Positions 23,650-35,149 of a DNA stretch of 64,000 nucleotides are shown here, piece after piece (position 1 is the first letter of the stretch; every line of letters starts with the position of its first letter). The notes beneath the pieces are model-generated. The model saw only the letters and a program-made list of their open reading frames with translations, did not search any database and was not told where the DNA came from. The DNA is taken from NCBI RefSeq assembly GCF_030247185.1, contig NC_080572.1, forward strand, positions 297,586,314-297,650,313. Reading direction: 5' to 3'. Made by a program: the position numbers and the translations under genes. Source of the stretch: Malaya genurostris (lineage: Eukaryota > Arthropoda > Insecta > Diptera > Culicidae).

Positions 23650-26290
23650 TTAGTGCAGCAAAAAAGGCGGGTGGGTAATGTTAGAGACAAAATTGGATGA
23701 TGTGAATACGAATAAACTCTCTCTCTCTTTGATATTAAAGAATCCAAACTCTGGACCTGAAATTTTTGAGGTGAATTTTGGAGTCGAATGCTTGAAACGA
23801 ATTCTGAAACACAATTTTGATGCTATATTCCGAAACAGAATTATGATTCTGAACTCGAGAACTGAACCTTTGAAACAGAATTCTAGATATGAATTGTAGA
23901 ATTAATCACTGAATCTCTGTTCTGGAACTGAATTCGAGACAAGGATTCTGGCTCGGAACTGAACACTGAATTCTGGACCAGGCTGCTGGTTTGCAGCAGA
24001 ATTCCGGTTCCGGATTTGATTTTCAAATTCGGATCCTGAATTCAGCTCCGAAACACAGATCTTGATCCGGAATATAGTTCCAAAATCTTCAGAATCCTGA
24101 ATTCAGTTAAATTTCTTGAATTGTGGAACTGAATCTAGAAACTTTGATTCAGCATTCTGGAACTGAATTATGAACCTGGATTTCGGAATGCGTTTAATAA
24201 CTGAATTCTGGAATTACCACAGAGCTCTGGATCCGAATTCCGGTCCTAAATTCTGTGATCTGTGGTTCAGAATTATGGTTCAAAATATGAATTCCGATTA
24301 GGAATTTTAGAAGCGAATTCTGTACAGAACCTCAATTTTAGATTCGGAATTCTGTTTCACAATTCAAATCCATGTCTATATATTTCCAAAATTTCCATGT
24401 TCAGATCAAGAATCAAGATCCTGGCTTAGAATCAAGTTCGGAAATTCGGTTTCAGTCCCAGAGCTCTGGAACTCGATTCTGGACGAGGTTTTGAATTTTC
24501 GTTGAATTCAGGAAAAAATCTTTTCTTGGATTCTAAAACGAAATTAGAACTGAACACTAGAATTGGATTCAGGACCTGAGTTCTGGTCTGAGCTGAACGA
24601 GTCAACTACATCAAATCGCATCATTTTTTTATATTTTTTCCTTATCAAACATATTAAAGAACTACGAGTTATTTGTGGCTGGGAGCGGGTCATTTTGCCG
24701 AAAGCCATTTCGCCGAAAGTCGTTTTGCCGAATGCCATTTCGCCGAATAGGTCATTTCGCCAAAAGGTTCATTTCGCCGAAAGTCGTTTCGCCAAAAGGG
24801 TCATTTCGCATAAAGAGTCATTTCGTCGGAAGGGTCGTTTCGCCTAAAGAGTCATTTCGCCGAAAGGTTCAATTTGCGAAAGGGTCATTTCATCGAAAGG
24901 GTCCTGTCTCCTGTATAACTGATGGGGCGCAGCCACATAACCGAAGCCAAGATGGCTCGGCGGCACGAAGCAAGCCACAAGTTTTCTTGGGAACTCCGTT
25001 CTGAAGTTCATGAATAAGTCTTTATTCAAGAGTACAAGAATCAATCTTTATTCAAGAAGTACAATTGTAGGGCAATTCGATTTCAGGATTCGGCAAAATG
25101 AACCTTTCGGAGAAATGGCCTTCGGCAAAATGACATTCGGCGAAGTGGCCCATTCGGTGAAATAACCTTTCCGGCGAAATGGCTTTTGGCGAAATGACTG
25201 ATCCTTTGTGGCTATGTCGTACTACTGAAAATTATATTCCAAACTACTGATCTGATCTCCGATGATTTTGAGAAAAAATTATGTTGATATGTTAAATAAA
25301 ACATGAGATATTCACGATCAAAAATTTATCACTCAACCATATGATAAATTTTAAATAGGCGACCAGTAGTAAAGTAAGACGTATTTACGTCAAAGAGAGC
25401 GGAGGAAAGAATGCGAAAATTTTGCAATTAGAATCTATCATACTGTAACCCTTCACTAAACTGATTGTATTCACTTCCGATCTGCATATTTCAACAGATA
25501 AGTAATTCTAATAGTTCTTTAGATAACATTTGAAGTTATTAGAAGGGCTGATTTTGTTTAATGTTCCCCGTCGTTGTTCACTTTTCGTTGTATTTTTCTC
25601 CAGCGCAAACGACCAGCAGCAGGATAACGCAATCGCTCTTGTTTGAAGCGAAACTGACTCTTCGAACGCCCCACAGCAGAGTTGCTCACAGTGCCGATTG
25701 ATTTCATACTGAACCAATTTTGGTTAAAAGTTCTCTTTTCACGTGATTTCGTTTGTAGCTTTTTCACAAATGGACGGTCCCAACGGTTGGTATAGATTTT
25801 GATGTCGATTATTTCACTTCGGATGTGCATATTTCTCTGAAAGAAACTATCAAAATGCTGTATGGGCATTCAGATGGGTCAAATTGTGGAATTATCTACG
25901 ATAATAAACACTGTTCGGAACGTTCTTTTCGAACGCGAAGCAGTCAAATGCTGTGGCTTTATTCGCACTCGTTCGGTGCGAATTCGCACTGCTAAAAGTG
26001 CACAAAGATAATCAAATCATTCTAGATTTGCTCAAAATTGATGATTTTTATGTTCGATTTTCAGAAGCAAACCGTTATAATATGTTAGATAACATTTGAA
26101 GCCATTAGAATAGTTGTCAACTTTTCGTTGTGATTTGTTCCAATGTAAACGACCAGCAGCTGGATGACGCAATGGATCTTCTTTGAAGAGCAACCGGCTC
26201 TGCAAACGTCCTGCAGTTGATTCACTACTGAACTGAATTCTTGATACTAGAACTGAGCTCTGGACCTGAACCAACCGGAATGATGCAATT
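23650..26290 (-). repeat. Composite repeat copy C, inverse orientation, with a nested foldback-like element
   Basis: Read on the minus strand: leader with GTCTCTTCAAAG-like and AGCTGCTGGTCGTTT segments (26290-26090), a GTGCACTTTTAGCAGTGCGA segment (about 25980-26005), a second leader module (25870-25510), spacer, box 1 (25378-25391), GAGTTATTTGTGG segment interrupted by 24681-25204, GTTGACTCGTTCAG at about 24600, the GAATTC-rich array (24590-23740), and box 2 plus the CATTACCCACCCG module (23710-23655). The order equals that of 33090-34925, including the doubled leader. The long minus frame (25558-25869) is not a recognised protein. Confidence 0.8.
24681..25204. mobile_element. Foldback-like element with tandem-repeat inverted arms and 9-bp target duplication
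   Basis: The left arm is a run of 17-18 bp units such as TCATTTCGCCGAAAGGG (about 24690-24905). The right arm (25080-25200) is the same kind of unit in reverse complement (GGCGAAATGGCTTTTGG). The middle, about 24905-25080, is unrelated. TTTGTGGCT lies directly outside each end (24672-24680 and 25205-25213). Composite copy D at 34076-34092 keeps the corresponding site without the insertion. Arms made of internal tandem repeats plus a 9-bp duplication are the hallmarks of foldback elements. No transposase is encoded, so movement would need one supplied elsewhere. Confidence 0.85.
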
Positions 26291-26394
26291 GCTTAACTTT
26301 CTGCTCAGTCAACTGCGCAGGTTAGAATGAACGCCATGCGTTCCTTCTTTGATACTCGTTGATAGCAAATATTTCAGTAAACTTTAAATTTGAA

Positions 26395-26600
26395 TTATTT
26401 GTGATTATGTCGTACAACTGAAAATGTTATCGTAACTTGATGATGATCATATTTCCGATGGCATGTAGCAAATATTATGTTGATACTTTAGATACAACAA
26501 GAGATATTTATGATCAAAACTTATCACTCACTCAGAGGATAAATTTTGAAAAGGTGTCCCATAGTAAAGCAAGTCGTATTCACGACGAAAACACTTCGGT
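26395..26600 (-). repeat. Partial composite repeat (box 1 and spacer)
   Basis: Reverse-complemented, this carries GTCGTGAATACGAC (box 1 variant, 26573-26586), CTTGCTTTACTATGGGACAC, GAGTGATAAGTTTTGATCAT and a trailing CATAATCACAAATAA. It matches 25200-25391 but ends before any GAATTC array. It lies about 100 bp outside copy C in the same orientation. Confidence 0.65.
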
Positions 26601-26764
26601 TTCAGCGATTTCCAGTATGTCTCCAACTTTATCGAACAATTGCAAACACCGGTAGGATATGAAGTCGTTCAAGGTGAATACTGTACCGAACCGTAATGAT
26701 AAATAGAATGTGATGGCTAAAACTTGGGCTCGCTACTTGTATCACGAATGTTTGACGAAGTGAT

Positions 26765-27085
26765 TGATAATGGATGATGAAACTTATGTGCTGGAAGACT
26801 TTGAACAGTATCCTGGAATTTCTTTTATAAGGCCGAGATTGCTGAAAAATATTTGATTTGGCAGGCAATATGCAGCTATGGTCGAGCGAGTCAAAGCTTA
26901 ATCACTACCGTAGAGAATACCTAAAGAAGCTATTATTACCATTACTCCTTCGCTATTCTGGCATGATTTGGCATCTTGTCACTAAGCCAAAGATGTTCTG
27001 GAATGGTTGAAAGCGAATGGGACCCTTGTCGTTCCGAAGCAGGTGAATCCACCTAACTGCCTGAAGATGGGCGTTCTATCCAGCT
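26765..27085 (+). pseudogene. DD37E-like transposase fragment (catalytic region)
   Basis: Plus-strand reading with shifts: MDDETYVLEDFEQYPG (first Asp motif), FIRPRLLKN, WQAICSYGRAS, then LFWHDLASCH (second Asp), VLEWLKANGTLVVPKQ and VNPPNC. The same string of motifs occurs at 35926-36330 (NDETYVKLD, WQAICSCGKIS, DLASCHYSKS, NPPNCPQLRP). The fragment stops before the Glu motif. Heavily decayed. Confidence 0.7.
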
Positions 27086-27264
27086 GTGAAAAGTTAACTC
27101 TCTCAATGTAAAGCTTCAACTATATGTATAATGATTCCGAAAATCTTGGACAAAAGCAACAAAATCGGTTGCAGAGCGATCTGCAGAGACCCGGATGACT
27201 GGAGTAAACTCAAAAGTTTTTTAATTTCTTCATGCAGCCTAATTAAGTAACTGTCGAGATTTAG

Positions 27265-27640
27265 AATGAGAAGTCCCGGTACTAACAAAAAAAAACAATC
27301 GATTTTTACCGTGAAAACTTTTTTATTCTTCAGTATAATCTCCATCTAGAGCAATACACTTGACCCATCGGTTCTCCAACATTTTGATGCCCTTAAAAAA
27401 GATTTGTCAAGGCCTTCAAAATAGGCTTCCGTTTCTGCAATGACCTCAGCATTCGACGATAATTTCTTTCCCTGAAGAAACTTTTGCAGGTTTGTAAATA
27501 GATAATAGTCACTGGGGGCCACATCTGGAGAAAACAGGAAATGGTGGATCAATCCGTATCGCAAATCATTCAATTTCACCGTTGCATTTATGTATGAATG
27601 CTTTGGTGCGTATTTTTCCATAGCTTAATGGAAACTTGTC
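27265..27640 (-). pseudogene. Mariner transposase C-terminal fragment, third lineage
   Basis: The minus strand reads LRYGLIHHFLFSPDVAPSDY (catalytic SPDxAPSD motif), LFTNLQKFLQGKKLSSNAEV, IAETEAYFEGLDKSF, then LLENRWVKCIALDGDYTEE-like residues after a frameshift near 27400. The 3' side ends TTAGTACCGGGACTT, which looks like a mariner terminal repeat. It differs in sequence from the Himar-like copies. The N-terminal two thirds are missing. Confidence 0.75.
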
Positions 27641-27879
27641 TGACACGATCAGCTGTTATTCAAACACTAGTGAAAATGAGCCATCCAGAGGCTTGTTCTC
27701 AACAAAAATATACACGGTTCGAAACTATTCACGTCTTTTCTGTGAGAGGCCCGAGACTTTTATTCCATGTGACATTTTGCGTCCTCGACGAGTAGATTGG
27801 AATAGTACACAGTTCGGAATTTTTTTTTTACATCTTATAACATGCACATCAATCTAGTTTCATATTTCACACAAATTTA

Positions 27880-28000
27880 TATTCAAGAAAATAAAAATCA
27901 AAAGATCTATTGCAACAGCGCGACTTGAACCAAGAACCATCAGCTCACAAAGCACGTCAGTTAATCGACTGTGCCACAGAAGCACATGTCTGCTTAATGA
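27880..28000 (-). mobile_element. tRNA-related SINE head
   Basis: On the minus strand a perfect box A (TGGCACAGTCG, complement of 27966-27976) is followed 34 bp on by box B (GGTTCAAGTCGC, complement of 27920-27931). This is the standard internal polymerase III promoter spacing. The 5' side CTTCTGTGGCACAG resembles a tRNA acceptor/D region, but the paired 3' acceptor strand is absent. An A/T-rich body follows. I therefore call a tRNA-derived SINE, with body boundaries unknown. Confidence 0.55.
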
Positions 28001-28103
28001 ATAATTGATACATATAAACCAACACAGTGCCACTTGGTAGCTGAGTGCACTAGAAGTCTGTAAAATTCTGCACGAGTAGAATATTGTGTCATTTGACAAA
28101 TTA

Positions 28104-29356
28104 CCAGATCGGCTGAAAAGTTTGTATCGTTTCTATGAGAGGGCGCCACTAGAATTAAATCCATACCATTTTCAGTTAGTACCAACCTTCAAAAGATACG
28201 TGTATAAATTTGACAACTGTCTGATTATTAGTTTGTGAGATATTGCATTTTGAGTGTAGCTACTTTTGTTATTGTGAAAAAAATGGAAAAAAAGGAATTT
28301 CGTGTGTTGATGAAACACTACTTTTTGATGAAAAAAGTGCCGCCAATACCAAAAAATGGCTTGATGAGTGTTATCCAGACGTGGTTTGCAAAATTTCGTA
28401 CTGGTCATATGAGCACCGAAGACGATGAACGCAGTGGACGTCCAAAAGAGGCTGTTACCGATGAAAACGAGAAAAAAATCCACAAAATGATTTTCAATGA
28501 CCGTAAAGTGAAGTTGATCGAGATAGCTCACACCCGAAAGATATCAAAGGAACGTGTTGGACATATTATTCACGAATATTTGGATATGAGAAAGCTTTGT
28601 GCAAAATGGGTGCCGCGTGAGCTCACAATCGATCAAAAACAACAACGAATTGATGATTCTGAGCAGTTTTTGTAGCTGTTATATCGAAATAAAACCGATT
28701 TTTTTCGTCGATATATAACAATGGACGAAACATGGCTCCATCACTTCACTCCGGAGTCCAATCGACAGTCAGCTGAGTGGGCTGCACGCGATGAACCGAA
28801 CCCAAAGCGTGGAAAGACTCAATAATCGGCCGGTAAGGTTATGGCGTCTGTATTTTGGGATTCGCATGGTATAATTTTCATCGACTACCTTGAAAAGGGA
28901 AAAACCATCAACAGTGACTATTATATAGCGTTATTAGAGCGTTTGAAGGACGAAATTTAAAAAAAAACGGCCTCATTTGAAGAAGAAAAAAGTTTTGTTT
29001 CATCAAGACAATGCACCGTGTCAAAAGTCGATGAAAACCATGCTGAAATTGAACGAATTGCTCCCTCATCCACCGTATTCTCCAGATTTGGCCCTCAGTG
29101 ACTTTTTCCTGTTCTCAGACCTCAAGAGAATGCTCGCTGGTAAAAAATTTAGAAGCAATGAAAAGGTAATCGCTGAAACTGAGGCCTATTTTGAGGCAAA
29201 GGACAAATCGTACTACAAAAATGGTATCGAAAAGTCGGAAGATCGCTATAATCGCTGTATCGCCTCTGATGGCAATTATGTTGAATAATAAAAACGAATT
29301 TTGGCAAAAAAAATGTGTGTTTCTATTAAACGATACGAACTTTTCAGCCGAACTGT
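28104..29356 (+). mobile_element. Himar-like (irritans subfamily) mariner element, full length
   Basis: The inverted ends are CCAGATCGGCTGAAAAGTTT at the left and ACAGTTCGGCTGAAAAGTTC at the right (reverse-complemented), continuing through GTATCGTTT. TA lies at both sides (28102-28103 and 29357-29358). At 1,253 bp it has the usual mariner length. The same ends occur on the shortened copy at 62278-63108. Confidence 0.92.
28283..29288 (+). pseudogene. Irritans-subfamily mariner transposase, broken
   Basis: This is a DD34D cut-and-paste transposase family member. It begins MEKKEFRVLMKHYFLMKK, followed by STEDDERSGRPKEAVTDEN, a helix-turn-helix (LIEIAHTRKISKERVGHII), MRKLCAKWVPRELTIDQKQQ, TMDETWLHH (first Asp), ESNRQSAEW, GKVMASVFWDSHGIIFIDYL, VLFHQDNAPCQKS (second Asp), PPYSPDLALSDFFLF (third Asp) and EDRYNRCIASDGNYVE. 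The text is very close to Himar-type transposases. Damage: a frameshift in the N-terminal third, in-frame stops near 28673, 28822 and 28958, and loss of 12 bp (four residues) between the second and third catalytic Asp, which leaves 30 rather than 34 residues between them. Confidence 0.92.
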
Positions 29357-29634
29357 TAAGTTGTAATGAATCGTATCGTTTGTAGAATTATGTCACCTGT
29401 AGAATTCATATTTTTTTTTTCTGTGTAAATGAAAATCTGCCGTCCGGAATTTTAACTCGACTAGTGTCTGTTTTGTAAATTTCAAGAAGGTTGTGAGGAT
29501 AGAAAAAAGAGCGGTTTGCCACTTAAGTCACTTATACGATTATATCAACAGAACCGGAAATTTCAGGCATGAGCTTTCCAAGTTTAATAATAACTTTTAA
29601 ACGATCGATTCAGGCATCTTCGAAAAAATGACGG

Positions 29635-30265
29635 GATAGTTAGTTAGTTAGTTGTTTATTTTAGCCCGGTTTTAACCTATCGGTCATTCACCAGGGGGTA
29701 ATTGAAATTACATTTCATACTGGTCGATCTTGAATTATTTATGTTTCATGAAATTCCCATTAGATTTTGATGTTACTGAGCTGGTGATTCTTGTAGCAGT
29801 ACTTGTTGACAATAGGACGTGGAAAATATCCCCGTCAGTTGAGCCGTGGACTTGAAGCAAAGGAAACGGTCGATATTAAATTTCGTGAAACTTGTTGGCG
29901 TCTTTAAGAAAACTGAATAGAGTATTCTCTGCAACTGGATCGTTGGACAGTACGTCCCTGATGGATGACGGAAGTTGGTAGTATTGACGTAAATCTTGAA
30001 GTTCGATGCAGTCGATAAGAAGGTGTTCAACCGTGTACCTGAATGACGGGATAAAAATGTGGGGTCTGTATGAATAATATGACTTCCGTGGATACCCCCA
30101 ACCTTTCGAGAAAAATTGTTTTTTTGTTAAACTCAAGCGTATGTGAAGCGTTAGCTCAAAACTGGTTGAGTGTATTTTCCATTGGATTTCGTACTAATCT
30201 GCTGTGCTCCTCATCCCAGAGTAGCTCAATGGCAGAGCAGTTCTACAAGCTGGAGAAAGGTTTAC
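29635..30265 (-). pseudogene. 3' end of an I-clade-like non-LTR retrotransposon
   Basis: The minus strand carries RYTVEHLLIDCIELQDLRQY then PSSIRDVLSNDPVAENTLFS and FLKDANKFHEI, the C-terminal segment that follows RNase H in I-clade elements. The 3' untranslated part ends in CTAACTAACTAACTAACT (complement of 29636-29653), a short tandem tail. Upstream residues (WDEEHSRL near 30220, through a frameshift) extend the match slightly. The rest of the element is missing (5' truncation). Confidence 0.7.
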
Positions 30266-30269
30266 AGTT

Positions 30270-33085
30270 TCATGCCTCATTGGTACTGTATGTTCAATTC
30301 TTTTCGGTTTGGATGAAAATGATGAATATTTGAAAAAAAATTTAATTATTTTACAGAGTTAATCTGTGGAAACAGGTAAAGTTTTTTCGATTCCACAGAT
30401 TGAATTAATTAACACGCACTGGAATGCGAATTATCCTAAAAAGCTGCTACATTCAAACACAAAAAAAAACATTTTAAGTATCTACCAAATGCCTCTAGAT
30501 ATGGGAGGAACTTTTCACTCCAATCACGGAATGTGTGCTGTACAATCGCATAAAGAACCACTCTTCCAGCGCCGTAGCTTAAACATACCTTCCAGGTTCA
30601 ATCGTACGCCCATCTGAAAATCCAGATCATCACTTTCCTTTACTTTCCTACCACATCACACTCGACTCCGGTTCACCTTATCCGGAAACCGGCCACAAAT
30701 CGGACTGGACGGACTGACTGGTGGTCGAATGGAAGAAAAATGTGTAACAGCATTTCCTCGATTTCTGTTGTAGTCTCTTTTTATCAACTTCGATGGGTAG
30801 GTGGGAACGGTGAAAATGTGTTCCAGATTACAGACCCAGAAACCGCTGCTGGTATTATCTTTTTTTTTTCATTTCAATAAGCCACAAGTCATAGGCTACG
30901 AAGCGGGTAAGCCCCGAAAAAAAACACTCACACACAGAAACGAAATTGCACTGCACTTAGAGTGATGAAAAACGTAAATCGATACTCCAAATTTTAACCC
31001 CACAGATGCAAGTTTCAATTATCAATGTTGCGCGGTGAAAAAAAAATGGACACCTGTGTCTGTGTTCTAAGAGGGTAAGTGAAATTTTGCATCCGGATCA
31101 TGCACATCTCAATCCGCCACAGCGTCTGGCGTCGATCAGTGACAGCAAAGTGCGACAGCCTACTATTATCTATCCTGCTGGTAGGAAGAAAAAAAAAACA
31201 AATCAACAGCGACCCTCCCTGAAGTACGGATGGATTTGCTGCCTGCCTCTCCGTGTTCGAATTCAACGGCTTGGTAAACTGAAATCAGTTGTGTGCCGTA
31301 CAGGCAAAGAGCTCACTGTTTGTTGGCATCTAAGTTGTCCGGGGCAACCTGGGGTGCAGCGATGGTGAACAAGCAGTGGCCAATTTGTACAGCTTTTATA
31401 ACTACTACTATTATGGAGAAACTTGAACGAATGGCTGTAAATGAAGCAACAAACCTGTCAATGGGACGAAACTCGCGTGTCATAAATGCTTGGTTTTATT
31501 TAAATTTCCTAGCTGTATCATCGAAAGTTTTTTTTTTCTTTTCTTTCAATAGCAGATTGCAGTAATTGGTTGCCAGCTCTTCCTGTTTTATGTTTTGCTA
31601 TTAAGTGTGATCAACTTTCACGTTAAAGTTTCCAATTAAAATTTTTTTTTGGGAATTGTTCACGGAATGTAATCAATTTCACAACTACGCTACAATTATA
31701 CTGGCTTTTGAACATTTATGCAAGATAATGATCTTTTTCAGTGGGTTGTTTCGATTGTTTACCCCACTTTTGATCGTTACCTATGCCAAGCCAACACTTG
31801 TTTTATCGAAACAGTTTCGATGATTACCACAAATCGATGTTTCCATAACACGTCCAAAATGTTTGAACTTTTTTATACTACATTCAAGTGGTGTTATGCG
31901 TTGAGCTAATTTTTCAATTGACAATAACAACGCTCATTAGTTAGACGTTAGACAAATTTTAATTCGGTGAAAAAGTTCAACTCCATTTATGCATCATCAA
32001 GCTATGTTTTTTTTGTTCACTTCTTTGAAAGTGGGTGCGTGTGTGGTCTCCGGGCTCGTTGAGTTCCAACATCACCTGTGCTATCAGGAAAGCAAAACAA
32101 AATAGTAATAAAAAAAACATGCTACTTTATTCATCGATAATAGTTAAGTGCCCTTATTTTCGATATAACACGTGCTGCAAGAGTTCGCGACTCCGAACTG
32201 AGAAAATCTGTTGCACAACATTGAAAAGTCATTATGCAGATTTTTTTCTCTTCGAAGATAAGCAACAAACGGTGAGTGGGGGGCCGTGGCCGGGTGAGAG
32301 TGTTGTGTTGCACCCAAATAATAGTAATAATAGCGCTCTACGAGATCAGCGAATCTCCGTGTCGAATGTGAATCGTTTCGAAACATTGCGCCGACTACAA
32401 ATTACACTACTATGTGGATGACTTATCTAATGCCACATTGCTCACACTTGCTTGGAGAATGGACGCGTCGTCACCACCGACGCTGCCATCGCCGTCGCGA
32501 TCGACACCTTCATGGACGCTCTAAGACTAAAAAAAAACCGTATGCAGCGTCGATTTTCCCATAGATATTGTGATGGCATTTGCGATGGAGTCGTTCGTTA
32601 AAACGTCATTAAGCAAAAGATGCATTTAGATTCTTGGGAACAGATAGTTTTCATAGATTTTCATCTTGATCTTCAAATTGGCTGGATTCATAGAAAAAAA
32701 CTACTACTGCCTCGAAAATGTAGTTGGATCTCAATAACCCTTTGATTGAATGGATCAATCATTTTACACCGTTCAGAAACGGTTTGAGCTTCCACTTCGA
32801 CAGTTAGAGTAAGTCCGGCGTAAAAAACACTCAATATTGACGATGTGACACACACAGTGAATTTATCGTGCCTATAGATTCTACGGCTGAAAGATACATG
32901 GATTAACTATATGCATGTAGGAAAGAAATTCTTTATTTTAAGAAATTTTAAACAGGAAGTAGAGTTTTAGTTTTGTTTCAAAATTATAAATTACGCTTAT
33001 TTTTTAATTTTTAAATGAGATTATAAAAGGAGTTAAGTTGCGTTTATTTTTCAATTTGGAAATGGAGGATATAAAAGATTAACAC
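30270..33085. other. Unassigned sequence, partly less AT-rich
   Basis: No recognisable gene or repeat. The segments 30600-30860, 31080-31380 and 32030-32530 are less AT-rich and lack the repeat signatures seen elsewhere, so they may be single-copy host DNA. Reading frames up to 128 codons (32035-32421) overlap others and have no motifs. I see no splice-bounded open frame. Confidence 0.5.
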
Positions 33086-33089
33086 TTGA

Positions 33090-34925
33090 TATATTTCGTT
33101 CATTCGTTTACTGAGCAGGAAGATAAGCAACTGCATCATTCCGGTTGGTTCAGGTCCAAAGCTCAGTTCCATTATCAAGAACTCGCATATTTCTGTAGTG
33201 AATCAATTGCAGGATGTTTGCAGAGCCGGTTTCTCTTCAAAGAAGATCGATTGTGTCATCCAGCTGCTGATCGTTTGCATTGGAACAAAACATAACGAAA
33301 AGTTGACAACATTATACAAAATAAACCCTTCCAATGGCTTCAAATGTTATCTAATGAACTCTAAAGGTTTGCTTCTGCAAATCGGAGATAAAATCATAAA
33401 TTTTGTGAAAATCTAGAATAATTTGATCATCTTTGTGCACTTTTAGCAGTGCGAATAAAGCCACAGGATTTGACTGCTTCTCGTTCAAAAAGAATGCCCC
33501 AAACAGTGTTTCTTATCGTAGATAATTCCACATTTCAGATCTTCTGAATGCCAGAGATGAATCCCGAACAGCATTTTGATATTTTCTTCCAGAGAAATAT
33601 GCACATTCGAAATGAAATAATCAACATCATCATTCTAAACCCATTTGTGAAAAAGTTATAAACGAAATCACGTGAAAAGAAAGCTTTTAACCAAAATTGG
33701 TTCAGTATGGAATCAAAAGGCACTGTGAACAATTCACAGAACCAATTTAGCTTCAATCAAAAGTGATTGCGTCATCCGGCTGCTGGTCGTCTGGATTGGA
33801 AAAAAATTCTTAAAATACTTCTAATGGCTCCAAATGTTATCTAAAGAACTATTAGAATAACTTGTCTGTGGAAATATGCAAATCTGAAGTGAATATAATC
33901 AGTTTAGTGAAGGTTCACAGTATGATAGATTCATTCAAAATTTATTATATGGTTGAGTGATAAGTTTTTGATCGTGAATATCTTTTTTTTTATTTAGCGA
34001 ATGAACATAATTTTTTCTCTAAGTTCATCGGAGATAAGATCAGCAGTTTGGAATATAATTTTCAGCAGGTCGACATGACCACAAATAACTCAAAATTAAA
34101 ATTCTTTAATATGTTTGATAAGTAAAGAAGATAGTAATTTGATGCTACATTAATCGCGTAGTTGACTCGTTCAGTTCAGACCAGAATCCAGGTCCTGAAT
34201 CCATTTCTAGAGTTCAGTTTTATTTTATTTTTGAATCCAAGACCAGATTTTTCCCCTAAATTCAACTAAAATTCAATATTACGTTCAGAATCCACGGCCT
34301 GAAGCGAGTTCCAGAACTCTGGAACTGGAACCGAATTTCAGAACTTGATTCTAGATCTGGACCCGGAAATTTCGAAAGAAATTTACATTCTAGACATTGA
34401 TTTTAATTGTGAAAAAGAAATCTGAAGCTGAAATTAAGATTCTGTTCAGAATTCGGTTCCAAAATTCTTAATCGGAATTCAGATTTAGAACCAGAATTCT
34501 GAAACTAAGTTCTGAGCCACAGACCAAAATTCAAGACCGGAACTCAGATCCAGAGTTCTGTAGTAATTCCAGAATTCAGTTCCCAAATGCATTCCGAAAT
34601 CCAGGTTCACAATTCAGTTCCAGAACGCTGGTCTAGAGTTTGATTACTAAATTCAGTTACACAATTCCAGAAATCTAACTAAATTCAGGATTCTGACGAT
34701 TTCTGGATCAAGTCTCTAAAACTGAGTTTCGGAGCTAAGTTGAAAACTAAAGCAGCCTGGTCCAGAGTTCAGTGTTCAGTCCCGAACCAGAATCCTTGTC
34801 TCGAATTCAGTTCCAGAACACAGATACAGGGATCAGTTCTACAATCCATGTCTAGATTTCTGTTTCGGAGTTCAGTTCCCGAGTTCAGATTCATAATTCA
34901 GTTCCAGAATATAGCCATTTTTTTT
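33090..34925 (+). repeat. Composite repeat copy D
   Basis: Modules in order: leader (GCATCATTCCGGTTGGTTCA, GTCATCCAGCTGCTGATCGT, 33130-33360); GTGCACTTTTAGCAGTGCGA segment (33436); second leader (33540-33850); spacer with GAAGTGAATATAATCAGTTT (33890); a shortened box-1 region (the GACGT box itself is deleted near 33930); CATGACCACAAATAACTC (34074), the uninterrupted target of the foldback insertion in copy C; GTTGACTCGTTCAG (34161); then a GAATTC-rich array to about 34925. Box 2 and the CATTACCCACCCG module are absent. Confidence 0.8.
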
Positions 34926-35149
34926 TCAAATTATGCACACTTTCTACATACAAAAAACCAGACCCCAACGTTTTTCTTTTCGTTGTTTGTTACTATGGGG
35001 AGGTTTTACAGCTACAAAATGGTCGATTTTTTCGTGAAAAATATTACTTTTGAAATTAAACAACCACCAAAAATTAAAAAAAAATTAAAAAAAATCAAAC
35101 AGAAACGGTGGGGTCTAGAAAAACTTCTGCTCTAACTATGCTGCTTTGA

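Noticed and set aside
24690..24905. CRISPR-like direct repeats
   Set aside because: Units are contiguous 17-18 bp with no spacers, have an inverted counterpart at the other end, and the host is eukaryotic. They are foldback-type arms.
25590..25680. Resemblance of the leader-module peptide (KSQFRFKQERLRYPAAGRLR) to the histone H2A N-terminal helix region
   Set aside because: The match is short, needs an inserted residue in the PVGR-like motif, and downstream residues do not follow H2A. Possible, but not supportable by eye.
34740..35135. 131-codon frame at the end of composite repeat D
   Set aside because: Starts inside the GAATTC array and ends in A-run-derived lysines; no motif.
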